Source: Dasyornis broadbenti (lineage: Eukaryota; Chordata; Aves; Passeriformes; Dasyornithidae). From it: DNA of 64,000 nt. How positions within the stretch are numbered: the stretch's first letter is position 1; every line of letters starts with the position of its first letter. Shown here one piece after another: positions 12,331 through 23,565 of this stretch. Made by a program: the position numbers and the translations under genes. The notes below the pieces were generated by a model that had not been told where the DNA came from, did not search any database, and was given only the letters and a program-made list of their open reading frames with translations. Location: contig VZRN01011464.1 of NCBI GenBank assembly GCA_013397935.1, positions 4,692,336 through 4,756,335 of the forward strand, written 5' to 3'.

Positions 12331-12867
12331 CTACTCAGAAAAAAACATAATCTTTGATTCATAAAAAGATGCCAATAGAAAGGTATTGTGGAAGCTTCAG
12401 TACACTTTGTGTTTAGAAAATATAATGGCATCAGTATTTTTGGAAAATTCTGAGATTGAGAGAAACAGAAAGGGGATTTTCTCCATTAATTTTCAAAAAA
12501 CCTCCCAAGCACTTTCTGGACTGCAGTTTATGGTATTTAGCAGAATACTATTTGATACAGGAAGGTGATAATTTTTCATCTGAAGCTTAGTAATGAGGAA
12601 TATCATAAATATGAATGTGTAGTATGTAAGAGGATATAAAATCCAGAGGAGCTTCACGAAAACATAACAACACGATAAATACATGTAAACTGGATATAAG
12701 AAATATTGTGTCTTTCCAGTAATGTATTGCAAAACAGAGATATCTGTAACTGAGCAATGTAACTAAACATTTCTCCAGAGCACATCATAATGATTTGCAA
12801 TTTTAATGTTAAATTCTTTTACATCTTTTGTAATAACTACAGGTACATGTGGCCTTATCAGTGCGAT

Positions 12868-12885
12868 AGCCTGATAACTCAGGCT
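12868..12885. repeat. Small inverted repeat
   Basis: AGCCTGA (12868-12874) and TCAGGCT (12879-12885) form a perfect 7-bp stem around a TAAC loop. Alone it could be chance. Confidence 0.55.
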
Positions 12886-15800
12886 GTACAGTTTGATGCT
12901 TTTTTCTAACACAGTTTGCATTCAAACTAAAAGTACACAATATGTACTGCAGGCAAACTTCAGTTAAAAGTGTAACTGAAATGCAACCATGAACTGGTTG
13001 TGACCTGTTTTATTAAAAAACCCCACAATCAAAACCTAATGTGTCACACAGACAGCATTAATATATACTATACTGAAGCATACAATACTATACTACAGCC
13101 TTTAATTAATCCCTCTACTCGTGCTGGAATATTTCTACTAATAACTACTTTTAACAGAGAGATGAAACTTGGATCTACACCTCTGGAGGTTATTCCAGCA
13201 TTTAAATCACATCAGTATGAGAATTTTTTTTCCAAATATTAAATTGGAATGTTCATCTTTGCCAGCTTCATCACATTAGCCCTGGTTACTTATTTGCCCA
13301 ACTTTGAATTATCTTTATTCATCCACTGGGTTCACACATTTTAAATTCTCTGAGCTTCTCAATCATTACTCAACAAAGCTCTGTCTGATGAGTTCTCTAA
13401 ATTTATTCCCTACAGCTCTCCTGGTAATTTGCATTACTTTTGCCTGGACACTTCAGTTTGCTAATACCTTTCTGGCAGTGACTGCCCAGAATTCTAAAGA
13501 TTAGGGCTGAGGTCTTGAGCTGAGCTGACACATGGTCAGCCTAGCTTGGGACAAGGCATAAAGGCAACATTTCTTTCTTGATTTCCCTGCAGTTGAGATT
13601 CTCTTGGTGCTGATCCAGTTTTGATGCAAAATAAAGTACCTTGACAGTTGTTTCAGTGATCCTGTTCAAGCAGGGAAGGTTTCTGGAGCACTCAGACCTC
13701 TGTAATTTTTGCTCTGCCCCAACAGTAAGGGAGAAAATACAACAAAGCCAGTAAGATCTTACTAACGAAGAACAGGTGCAAGAACCCAATCAGATCAACA
13801 AGTCACTGACTGTATTTAAGATTTCTTCTCCTATTTGTTGACCTAAATGTTGAAACACCCACAGTTATATGTTCTCTGAATATGGGGGTGCAATGTGGAC
13901 ATCATATTATTACAAGATCTACCTCTTCAAGAGGCACTTTCAACAGGAATATGATTCTTACTATCAAGTATTTCTATCTCTTTCCATTCTTCCATGCCCT
14001 TGAAAACACTTTCTGCTGTTAAAAGACATGGCTTTTGAATGACTACTTCTATTTTTATCTCTATACATCTATCCTCATGAATCCTTTGTTTTCCATTTTA
14101 AATCAGAATATTTCATTAACTACTGTGTTTAGGTCTTAGGAGGGTAGTATTTTATTATCTTTATGTTGATTAATTTCCTTTGTATCCATCTGCTGTGGAG
14201 TGCTCAGGATGTCCTGCACACAAGGGAACACTGCATACAGTAAGTGGGTGGAATTTTGAATACCTTACAATTTTTACAAGGAAGAATGGAATCAAAACTA
14301 CTGGAATCAAACACCAACTCTTTATAAAACCATTTTCACCACAAAGCAGTAATTAAAATCTCCATTGCCTACATAGAGCAGTCCTTAACGCATTTTTTAA
14401 ATTTACAGATATTAAAATGAAGTGTTAATTGAAAATGCATTAGCTGAACAGAAGGCTTTAGATCATTTAGGCTAAATTTGGCTTGAGAAAAGAAATGAAA
14501 GCCTATGTAAAACTTAATGTCTTCTTAAGGAGACAGTATGGGGACTGTCTTAAGGTGAATGGAATCAGAGCACCTCCCCGTGTTGCTTATTGGGAGATGT
14601 TGGAAGAATCACAGGCAAGACATTGGCTGTGACCCACATTCTCTTCCCCAATGGAGTTCATTATAATGCTGACCCCTTACAACTGTGCTTAAAACAACTG
14701 AAGTTTAGTCCTCTAATAAGCAAGTAACACAAACCACTAAGGTTTCACCCATGGCATGTATTCAACCTGTTTTTTAAAGATTTAAAAATTACAGATTTCT
14801 GAAAAGTTTAGGAAATCCCAGCTAACACTCACCCTTCTGCCAAATAATACTCCATCAGTGAAAGAAAACATGGGTGAAGTTCTGTTTTCATTTAAGCTAC
14901 CTGGAAATTTACCATGGAATTCAGTGGGGCCAAGGAACGTCCATGATCATGTAAGTGGTTAAATAGCGATCTTGGAATTTTCACCAGTGAATGAATGTGA
15001 GACAATTCCAAACAATCAGACAAATAATAAAAAGTGGATTTTTGTCAAAATTAATGGCACCATAACTAAAATCATTGCTTTTAATGGACTAAATTAAGAA
15101 CTATTATATTAACAGCAAATAAGATGTCTTTTACAAAAAAACTGTTATGGAGATTTTCTGAGGCAAATAAAAATTTGATAGAAGAAAAGACTTTTACTCA
15201 GTACATTATTCATAGGTGTACTGGTCGAATTAATTTATGTTCCTATTTTTGCCACATCTTTGACAGTTATAAACAGGCTTTATATTTTCATTTGTTATAG
15301 AGCCCACATTGCTAAAATCCCTCTTGCTTTAATGTCTTGGAAATACATTTTATCCTTATGGATTGCCAACAGCCATGTTTCTTTTTCTTACAGTATTTAT
15401 ACACTGATCATTTCTCGTCATTTCTGGTACTGCTACTGCATGTCACTTCTAAGAGTCAATTCTACCCATAGCGAGTATTGCACTTAAACTTTTACATTAT
15501 TAACACTTCATAATGATGTCTTACCATAACCTTCAATCATGTGCCTTAACATATCTGGATTTTGGAATTATTGAAGCTGTTACATTCCTGTTAATAAGCA
15601 CTGACATTCTTAAGCAATACAGTTCAAGTAGCTTTTCAGTCTGCTGATACACTACACTGGCTAAGAAATTTTGCTGATGTAATAAGGAGATGGGAAAAAC
15701 ATTTGATGCCAATGATCCATGAAGTCTCCCTGCAAGTTTTGACAAATCAGAGAGATGACAATATGCTGAGCCAAGCCTCCTACTGGAGAAGTTGTAAAAG

Positions 15801-16292
15801 TACATACACATATACACACACGTATACACTCACAATTTGTCTGTTCATCACAGGTTTCTTATTCTGCATATTATAGATTGACTTACTCTATCAATTCAGG
15901 GACCTTCCTTGATCTTCATTCCAGAAACTAGGAAAGGAATGTGGATTATTTTGCTGAGGCATGTCTTCCTGTGTTGCATGAGTCTGTAGGGCAGACTGTG
16001 CATTCTGCACAGGAACACCTCCTCCTCTGGTTACAGAATCATGGTTATGTTATTTAAATAAGTGTATTGGATAATGAAGTTATCATTTTGAGTCAATTCA
16101 GAATTCTTTTAATCAGTATAGTAAATTGAAATTCTACTAAAAAGCAAACAAAATGAAACCTTTAGGATTTGGCTGTGCTATTATACATTGACCTTGAAAA
16201 AAATGTTTGATGTGCTTCAAACAGCCCCTGCCTCAAATATCAAGGTGCTGGTGTATAATAAATTTTAAATTTTATATAAATGTGCATAATAA

Positions 16293-16315
16293 AATTTGTA
16301 ATTTTATTACAAATT
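16293..16315. repeat. 10-bp inverted repeat, AT-rich
   Basis: AATTTGTAAT (16293-16302) and ATTACAAATT (16306-16315) are perfect inverted arms around TTT. The AT-rich context makes chance more likely than for the GC-containing palindromes. Confidence 0.7.
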
Positions 16316-16847
16316 CAAAACTCAATGACAATATCACTGAAGTTAACATGACTTCAACCATTAATCTGAGTGAGAATGGAACTGACTTCTGTATTCTTTC
16401 TCTTGTTCTGCACTGAATAATGTTACCTAGATTGACAGGGAACTTTGCCACAGGTAAGCTGCAAAACATTGCAACTGTTTATGTAATATTATGCGTGCTT
16501 AAAATAATTCATGTCTATAAAGATAGCTTTTTCCCCAGCAGTTGCTCAAGAAGACATAGGTAGAAAAGGTCAAAATAATAGTGGATTTAGTACTACTGAA
16601 ATGAAATATTTTCATATTTGTAAAACTGCTAAAAAAAGAGATTTGTAGACTTTTTATCATGAACATACTATTGCTTTTCTACAGCACTTTGGAATACTAC
16701 AGTCATTCACAGTCGTCACAAAAGCGGTAGACAAAGGAAGGCGTATTCAAAGCCTATAGTAAGGAGGTCACAGAGTATCCTATTTTTAATTCTAAAGAAT
16801 TTATAACTGAAAAATCTATTTTAAAATGCAAAAAGTAATGTGTGCTT

Positions 16848-16853
16848 AAAAAA

Positions 16854-16941
<88 letters not shown>

Positions 16942-16942
16942 A
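16848..16942. repeat. (AAAG)n tetranucleotide microsatellite
   Basis: About 95 bases starting in a short A-run and continuing as more than 20 nearly uninterrupted AAAG units. On the MAGI2 sense strand it is (CTTT)n. The minus frame translates to a repeating FFLS pattern, which explains the apparent 103-codon ORF at 16846-17157. The length suggests high polymorphism. Confidence 0.97.
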
Positions 16943-18138
16943 CTATACAATTCTGCCTTTCTAAGAATGTATGCTCCTTTCACTTTTAGATTATATCCTG
17001 TCCAGCTTGGAATCACAACTCTTATTTGCTGCAATAGAACAAAACATTTCTGACTGTTCTCACTGGTTTTGTCATTACTATGAGAAAACAACCCCCTTCC
17101 AACAATACCAAGTATACAATGAACAATACAAACACTCAGCGTCAGGTAAGCTTCCACTTGATCCCCTTCTCCTCTGGCTTAGCTGGATGTTCCTGATTCT
17201 CTTTGCAATTCACACAGTAGAAGATAAATTGACTGAAACAAACCTTCTAGTCAAAAACTGATGAAAAACAACACACGTACACAGTCTGTCTTTTTATCTC
17301 AGCTAAATCAGAAATCCCTCATTCTTTAAAACATTTTCTCTGGTAGATACAAACTGGTTCATAGTGGTTATGGTTAGACAATCAGAATAGACTCACTCAG
17401 CTACACTAGACAGAAACTTAGCTAAATGCAGAACAATTTTCTTAAAAGAGAAAAAAGAAATAATAAAGAAATCTTCAAACCAATATATTAACACTGAGAA
17501 CCATTTAAAAGAAGGCTAATTTGTTTCAGCAATCTGATAACCAGTGTTGATAAGGAGAAGAAAATTCATCTCCCAGAATATTCATGCTCAGATAAGTTAC
17601 TTGATCTACACAAGAATTCAAAAATCATCTTCTTCATAAGGGAAATCAAAAATTTCTTTACTCTGGTTGGTATAACTGTCCCCAGTAAACTTAATCACTG
17701 CAGTCCTAATGTGCTCAGGAAAACTTGTGACAGGATGATTAATAAAATTCTTCCCCAAAGAAGGTGTTACAGTCAAGAATTAACCAGGAAACTGGGGGCG
17801 TGACTTTGTATGGTCTGGTCCAAAAGTCTTTGCATGGGAACGAGGGAAATAACATCTGTAAAACAGTTATATTTCCTCATGTGTTACCTATTATTTGCCA
17901 CAACGCATAAGCAGATAACTTATTATCTGCTATTTGTCAGAATGCACATCTCTGGTGATCAGGAAACCTGGGACTCAAAGACAGGATTTAGGCAGAATTG
18001 GTCTGTTGAGTTTAGGTAGTTTTATGTTTAGTTTCTGATTTCTTGGCTTCAGTGAACTTGTCACCTGTGATAAGCAAATGACGAGACAGACGTTGCACCG
18101 TCCTGACTTTGGACCTCTCTTCACCTGGGTCGTCAGCT

Positions 18139-18169
18139 GGTTTGAGGAATTATGCAGAATTCCTCAACC
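18139..18169. repeat. 12-bp inverted repeat with one bulge
   Basis: GGTTTGAGGAATT (18139-18151) pairs with AATTCCTCAACC (18158-18169) with one bulged T and a 6-nt loop. One further T:A pair flanks it. Mixed composition makes it less likely to be chance than the AT-only ones. Confidence 0.75.
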
Positions 18170-19532
18170 AATCTTCCACTTTGCTGTCCACTCAGCTCTG
18201 CTAGCTGGTATTAAAAGACACATCTCAGTATCCCTCCAGGGACAGAAGAGCTCTGTGAATTAATTTAACATAGCAGTTCAATCTCTACAAACTTGCTGCA
18301 AACTAATGAAATTACATGGTCAAGCAATGACAGACTTGGGCTATACTTAAGCTCCTCCAACGTTACTTTCAAACACCTAAGGTAACAAAAAGACACTTCA
18401 AGAAATGCTGGTTATTCAATTAACCTGTGATAAATGTAAAATCGTGGTGTTAAATCAATGTTTAGGTAACTTGTACCATTACATGTGGGATATGTGGTGA
18501 AAAAAGTAGAAACCTGAAAGATGACATACTTTCCTTTATTTGACCTTCTTTAATGGAAATCTTTGTTACAAGTTCTGTATTGATGTAACTGTTAATGAAA
18601 ATTTATTTACTTCACAATAGGTACTTTGTGCTGATTAGGTGGGAAAGAATTACCTTCTTTACTGCTATTTATAACACAGCTAATGATTTTTTTGGGGTGA
18701 ATAGCTTCTTATTTATCTTCAGATGCTTTCCTTGACAGGGACAAAGTCAGGACAAAAAGGTCTTCATTGCTTCTTTTGCTACAAGGGGAAAATATGGGGC
18801 TGATTTCTGAATACTCACCAAGGTATTCCCATATATATGGGTCATATTTTTCCTACAAAGTGTGTTCCCTCTAATTCTGAATATTGCAGTAAAAAACCAC
18901 TATCCATTACCCAGTTATTTAAAATACTAGAGTATTTGCAAGAAACATCTGGTTTAAAGTAATGTATCATTATTCTGGGTTTATTAAAATACCCTGCTAT
19001 GTAACTGCCCACCTCTTTACAACAGTTTCACTTTTAGGATAGCTATGTTTTGGAAAAGGTTTAAAATCAGATGAATCACCAGGTCTCCTGGGAAGCAATG
19101 TTATGCAGTAAGCTGCTGGCTCCTTGCCCCACAGACAGGCATTTCTAATACAGACATTAGCACAGCTCCTATCCCTCTGCCATATTACAAAACTAATGAG
19201 TTCTTTTCAATAACTTTACAAAGCCCGTAAGACATAGCAAATTCTTCCTCTGTTACTTAAGTAGTGAGGTTTCAACTTCTGATATAGATGGGTATTTCCA
19301 GGATCACACATGCAAAGGAAAAGTGTCAGCCTTACACCTGATTTCTGTTGTAGAATGTGCTTGTCCTGTGTTGGAAAAGCAGTTGTTAGCTGAAATTCTG
19401 TGAAAATGTTCTTGAGTATTTGGTGTAAAGGAGAAGTGTTTCTATCGTGTATGCCCAATGTGCTATCATGTTTCTCTTAACCACTATAATAAACTAAAAT
19501 TACAATGATCCCATCTACATTTAGCCTTTACA

Positions 19533-19550
19533 TATGAAAATATTTTCATA
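19533..19550. repeat. Perfect 18-bp palindrome
   Basis: TATGAAAATATTTTCATA is identical to its own reverse complement with no spacer. It lies about 140 bases past the MAGI2 donor site in gene sense. Confidence 0.9.
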
Positions 19551-19679
19551 ATGCCCATATGGGTCTTCACAAATTTCTGATAACAGTAGCAATGACACAA
19601 TTCTAACAGGATATCCCAGTGCAATTCCATCAAATTAGAAAGCAGTACAATGGAAACGATGCAAATTTAGCAGTAAACT

Positions 19680-19687
19680 GTGCTTAC
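19680..19687 (-). other. MAGI2: 5' splice site of the MAGI2 exon
   Basis: The minus strand reads GAAG|GTAAGCAC at the exon end. GTAAG matches the U1-binding consensus at +1 to +5, so this is a good donor. It sets the exon end after the first base of a codon (phase 1). Confidence 0.9.
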
Positions 19688-19807
19688 CTTCATATGTTCC
19701 GCTTTCTAAGAGAGCACCACTTTTCTCCAATTCCATAAAATCTTCAACAGTGATGAAAATATAGTCCACACCAGGGACTTCCCCCTCCTTATGTGGCCTT
19801 GTGGTGC
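19688..19807 (-). CDS. MAGI2: MAGI2 internal coding exon (GUK-like domain)
   Basis: One exon of MAGI2 (S-SCAM), a scaffold of synapses, podocyte slit diaphragms and cell junctions that binds receptors, adhesion proteins and PTEN through PDZ and WW domains. Read on the minus strand it gives 39 full codons beginning TTRPHKEGEVPGVDY and ending SGALLESGTYE, which is the C-terminal half of the GUK-like domain. From memory of the family, MAGI1 reads TTRSPREGEVPGVDYNF and MAGI3 differs at similar places, while HKEGE and IFITVEDFMELEKSG are MAGI2-like. The exon starts with GC, which completes a Cys codon split after its first base (the family reads VPC before TTR). It ends with the lone G of the next codon. 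Both introns are therefore phase 1 and the exon is 120 bp. MAGI GUK domains lack a working ATP site and act in binding, not catalysis. The next exon would begin at the NYYGTPKPP segment; I did not find it here. No frameshift or stop is seen. Confidence 0.93.
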
Positions 19808-19834
19808 CTATTAATAAGATGAAAGACACACTGT
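19808..19834 (-). other. MAGI2: 3' splice site and branch-point candidate of the MAGI2 exon
   Basis: On the minus strand the exon is preceded by a pyrimidine-leaning stretch ending TTATTAATAG, so the acceptor AG is at 19809-19808. A TTGAC sequence fits the loose vertebrate branch consensus; its adenine lies at 19834, 27 nt upstream of the exon, a normal distance. The tract is short and interrupted by purines (CTTTCATCTTATTAATAG), so this acceptor looks moderate rather than strong. The branch assignment is inference. Confidence 0.8.
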
Positions 19835-20962
19835 CAACCACATGGCCTAAATGTAGAATGATCTTTCTGAAAGCTTTGGAAAATTCACAAAGAAAACCAT
19901 TTACAAAGCATCTTATGTAGCGTATCTTCCTTGTGAGGATGCCTTTCAAAACAACATATCTGTATTTGCTGAAGCTGACAGAGGTATATGAGATGCATGT
20001 TTAAGATCATGCCAGACATCGTTTAGATCCGTATTATTTATTCTCACTAATGAAAAATACGGTTGTTCTTTTTATGTTACTAGAAAGACCCTCAGTGATA
20101 TTAGGCATTCAGAGGTAACACAATACAATTAATCTGCTTCGTAATATTTTAAACATTTATTTAGAACACAAAATAATAATTCTGTAAGTAAATCTGTAAG
20201 GGTTGTATTCACATTGCTTGTTTGACTGCCATAAATGGACTTGACAAATGGTTAGGCTTTAGGGCCTGTGGGATTAAAATCACCTGCTAACCAGGCTGTC
20301 AAACTGCAAAGGTGTTTATATTTAGTTATTGCCTCTATTGTCATCTCTGGATGACAGAACTCTGTAAAAACTGACAGACAATATTACAGGCTGAGAAGTG
20401 ACTTGGCTTACCTAGCAGAAGTTGGAATGTTAGCAGGGAAGAATCTGAAACTGACCTGATTTCCACATGGTCCAATTTACTGTGGTCAGACTATCTCTGC
20501 TTTGACTGAAACCACTAAATAAGTCTCAAAAATCCATTTGTAAATGTGAGAGTTTTAGGTTCTCCTCAGTCTCAGAGTGTTTGAAGCACCTTAATCAATT
20601 CTTTATCAATACTGTACTGATTTCATCACACAGGCAGGGTTTGAGTTAAAGACCATTAACACTGGGAAGTGGCTAGAAACCTGTCCAACCTCCTTGCTGT
20701 TACTTGAAGACACAGAGATGTAAAAGTGTAAGCTTAACTCGATTGCCTGTCAAAGAGACCTTTTTCACCTCAGAGACAGCTTGAAGTCTACGACAAAGAC
20801 TGAATGAGCCTGTCAAGCTAATATTTCAGTAGCTAACACGGGGAATATATTTTGATAAATCTGCAAGACCTTCCCTCATTTCCTCTGATTCCAATTCCCT
20901 TCTCATCTCAGCATTTACAACTAAAACTGACTGTTCATTTCTGGGAATTTTCATACTGTTAT
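19808..20962. other. Intron, nothing recognised
   Basis: AT-rich DNA immediately upstream of the MAGI2 exon in gene sense. Apart from the branch and acceptor sequences I see no repeat or coding signal. Confidence 0.5.
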
Positions 20963-21482
20963 CTGGAGTACTCTGTCCCTCTGGAGTACTGTGTCGAATT
21001 CTGGGCTCCTCAGTACAAGAAAGACATGGAGCTCCTGGGGCAGGTACAGTGGAGGGCAACGAGGATGACTGGGGGGCTTGAGAATCTCTCTGATGAGTAA
21101 AGGCTGAGGCAGCTGGGCCTGCTCAGCCTTGAGAGGAGACAGCTGAAAGGGGACCTCATTAATGTGTATAAATAGCTGAAGAGGGGATGCCAAGAGCATG
21201 AGGCCAGGTTCTGCTCAGCGGTGCCAACCACTAGGACATGAGGCAATGTCTGATGCACAGGAAGTTCCATCTAAATATGCAGAAGAACTTCCTCCAGTGC
21301 AGTGACCACACACTGGGACAGGTTGCCCAGCGAGAGTGTGGAGTCTCCTTCACCGGAGATAGTCCAGAACCATCTGGATGCAATCCTGTGCCATGTGCTC
21401 CGGCATGACCCTGCATGAGCAGGGAGGCTGGACCAGATGACCCGCTGTGCTCCCTTCCAGCCTGACCCTGTGATTCTGTGAT
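20963..21482 (+). mobile_element. CR1 LINE 3' end, about 520 bp
   Basis: A clear 5'-truncated CR1 that begins in the end of ORF2 (GGAGTACTGTGTCGAATTCTGG, AAAGACATGGAGCTCCTGGG, GAGGGCAACGAGGATGA). It runs through the 3' region (GCTCAGCCTTGAGAGGAGAC, GCACAGGAAGTTCCATCT, GGACAGGTTGCCCAG). It ends AGCCTGACCCTGTGATTCTGTGATT with two octamer repeats, the diagnostic avian CR1 terminus. Five overlapping ORFs here are repeat shadow. It is antisense to MAGI2 and is the best-preserved CR1 in the window along with 23185-23565. Confidence 0.95.
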
Positions 21483-21579
21483 TACTCTTGTGTTTTGAAG
21501 ATGGTATAGTTAAAGCACTCAGACACTTGGATTGTCCATCAATATTTTGAATTTACTTCCCACGGATTATCTGACCTCT

Positions 21580-21599
21580 GGGGATGCAGCAGCATCCCC
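21580..21599. repeat. 8-bp perfect hairpin with tetraloop
   Basis: GGGGATGC (21580-21587) and GCATCCCC (21592-21599) around AGCA. The GC-rich stem is stable for its length and lies about 100 bases after the CR1 tail. Confidence 0.75.
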
Positions 21600-22998
21600 A
21601 AAGATCTCCAGCCCTTTGTTGAAGCACAGGGATTCTGGTGAGCCCCTGAGGTCCTGGATCCTTTCTACTTCTTAGAAGCACTGAATCTTCACAGTCTCTG
21701 TCTAGCTCTGCTACTTTCAAAAGCAGGAAAGGTGCTCCCTCAATATTTCTTTTTTTGCTAACTCCATGCAGTTTTGGAAAAGAAAAAGAGGCAAATTTGT
21801 TTATATGTCAGCATAGGAATAGGAATATTAGTTAGAAATCCCAGAACCATGACAGGAAAGACTTAGAAAGGTGTTTGCTCAGTACCACAGACACATTTTA
21901 GAGAATACTTCATCCTTGCAGTAAATAATCTGTATTTTACACTCTTTAGCATCTTCACAAGGATAATGTTGCACTAGTCATGTTCCTGTACAGTCTATAT
22001 GATCGTCAGGAAAGTAGAAGTAAAGGCCTTACTCTCTGCATGGTCCAATACTCAGAGTGTGTGCTCACAGGTTTCAATGCTCCAAGCTTGCAGGCATGTT
22101 ATAAATATTTCAGTTATTACTTTTTTTTTTTTTGGTAAGTTAAGGGAAAACATGGCACACCACTATCCAAACACCTTCATATGTATTTAGCTGATTTGTA
22201 TTTGGATTCACAGATTGGTTCCTATCACATGAGGTAATTTCAAAAGCAAAAGTGTGTATTTGGTCCAAGGATTTACAGTGTAAATGAAGAGCACAGGAAT
22301 AACAGTCCTTTTTGCATAATGACCTACTTCTAGAATAATTTTCCAAATGTATGGAACAAATCATATCTTGTTTTGCTTATCTGTTCCAAATGTAATAAAA
22401 TGTAAAGTGAAAAATGTCTTTAATATATGAAGCTCTTTTATTAGACAATCTACTGAAAATGTGTTCTGTAATTCTGCTCTGTACAACAGCTTGTTGTGGA
22501 ACATGGTACGCCAGGCTGTCATACATTACAGTAGCTGGAGGGATCCCTCCTGCAGAAACAGACTGCTAATCTTTAATAAACTTCAGCTGAGCCCTTGGTA
22601 TGACCTTGTATACACTCTGCCTTAGAAAAATTCAACAATACTCAATTAGCTCTTTTGTTTGTTTGCCAAATTACTCTGGAACACTGTTACTGTGAGGAAC
22701 TGAAATGTATGGGAAATTATACCTATCTTGTCAAATTACTAACAGCATTAAGCAGAGAAACACTACATTTGTCTTGATCTACTGAATTTCCAGCTGAAGA
22801 ATAATAAACATAATTTTCAAGTAAAGTGATTTTAGATGTACTACAAAGCCGGAAGCTTCAAGTGTTTATGACAATTCTCATAACAACTACATAAACCACA
22901 ATTGCATAAGCCCCTTCTTGCCAGTGGTCATGAAGAATAAAAGTGTTTCCCCTTTCTAAGTGTGCAATAACAGCAATTTTTCTGATGTATCCCTATTT

Positions 22999-23039
22999 AA
23001 AAAAACCAACCAACCAAACAAACAAACAAAAAAAAAAAA
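22999..23039. repeat. A-rich (CCAA)/(AAAC) simple repeat
   Basis: About 41 bases of CCAA units passing into AAAC units and then an A-run. Similar in kind to the larger CCAA tract at 47763. Confidence 0.9.
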
Positions 23040-23184
23040 CTGCAGAAGCAAAAGAATGAATTCCAGATTCCTGAAAATGTTTTTCTGGGGTAATAGTTTC
23101 AAACTGCATTAATAGCAGGTTGTTGGCAAATGTGATCCTGAAGAAGATCTGGATGTTAATCAGTTCAAATTTAGCAAAGATGCT

Positions 23185-23565
23185 GACTGCTCTACAGTGA
23201 GGCAAGAAGACAACTGAGAGGGGATCTGATCAATGCATACAAATATATTAAGGGCAGGTGTTAGAAGAGGGGGGCAGATTCTTTTCAGTGCTGCCCAGTG
23301 ACAGGACAAGGGTCAATGGGCACAGACTGAAACAGAGGAAGTTCCATCTGAATGTGGGGAAAAACTTCTTTACTGTGAGGGGGACAGAGCAGTGGACCAG
23401 GCTGCCCAGAGACGTTATGGTGTCCCCTCTGAAGATATTCACAACCTGCCTGGACACAATTATGTGCAACCTGGTATAGGTGAACCTGCTCTAGCAGGAG
23501 GTTGGATGAGATCATCTCCAGAGGTCCCTCCAAACCTCATCTATTCTGTGAGTCTGTGAAAGACA
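23185..23565 (+). mobile_element. CR1 LINE 3' end, about 380 bp
   Basis: A 5'-truncated CR1 with the usual order: CAACTGAGAGGGGATCTGATC, GTGCTGCCCAGTGACAGGAC, AGAGGAAGTTCCATCTGAATG, ACTTCTTTACTGTGAGG, CCAGGCTGCCCAGAGACG, GGTTGGATGAGATCATCTCC, AGAGGTCCCTCCAAACCTC and a TTCTGTGAGTCTGTGA tail. Both strands carry ORFs of 73-82 codons that are repeat shadow. It is antisense to MAGI2. Confidence 0.95.

Larger units (their letters stand above)
12331..16847. other. AT-rich intron, nothing recognised
   Basis: Long AT-rich stretch. A CA/TA-rich microsatellite-like patch lies at about 15800-15834, and small inverted repeats at 12868-12885 and 16293-16315. Short ORFs throughout lack domains. Parts such as 14400-15200 look low in repeats and could hold conserved noncoding elements, which only alignment could tell. 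Confidence 0.5.
1..19687 (-). other. MAGI2: MAGI2 intron 3' of the exon (incomplete)
   Basis: Everything below the exon in coordinate is downstream in gene sense. It belongs to an intron of at least 19.7 kb whose acceptor is outside the window. I looked on the minus strand for the expected next coding segment (NYYGTPKPPAEP) and did not see it. The content is AT-rich unique DNA with the CR1 remnants, microsatellites and hairpins listed separately. Confidence 0.75.
16943..19687. other. Intron near the exon, hairpins only
   Basis: Unique-looking AT-rich DNA downstream of the MAGI2 exon in gene sense. It contains the inverted repeat at 18139-18169 and the palindrome at 19533-19550. No repeat family or other exon was recognised. 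Confidence 0.5.
21483..23184. other. Intron between two CR1 copies
   Basis: Mostly AT-rich; slightly GC-richer at 21580-21730, unclassified. It holds the hairpin at 21580 and the AAAC-type simple repeat at 22999-23039. No coding signal. Confidence 0.5.

Noticed and set aside
16849..16942. Regularly spaced repeats as a CRISPR-like array
   Set aside because: Tetranucleotide microsatellite without spacers, in a vertebrate genome.
16846..17157. 103-codon minus-strand ORF
   Set aside because: Its C-terminal part is the FFLS translation of the (AAAG)n microsatellite.
20826..21416. Cluster of five overlapping ORFs
   Set aside because: Shadows of the CR1 3' end in several frames.
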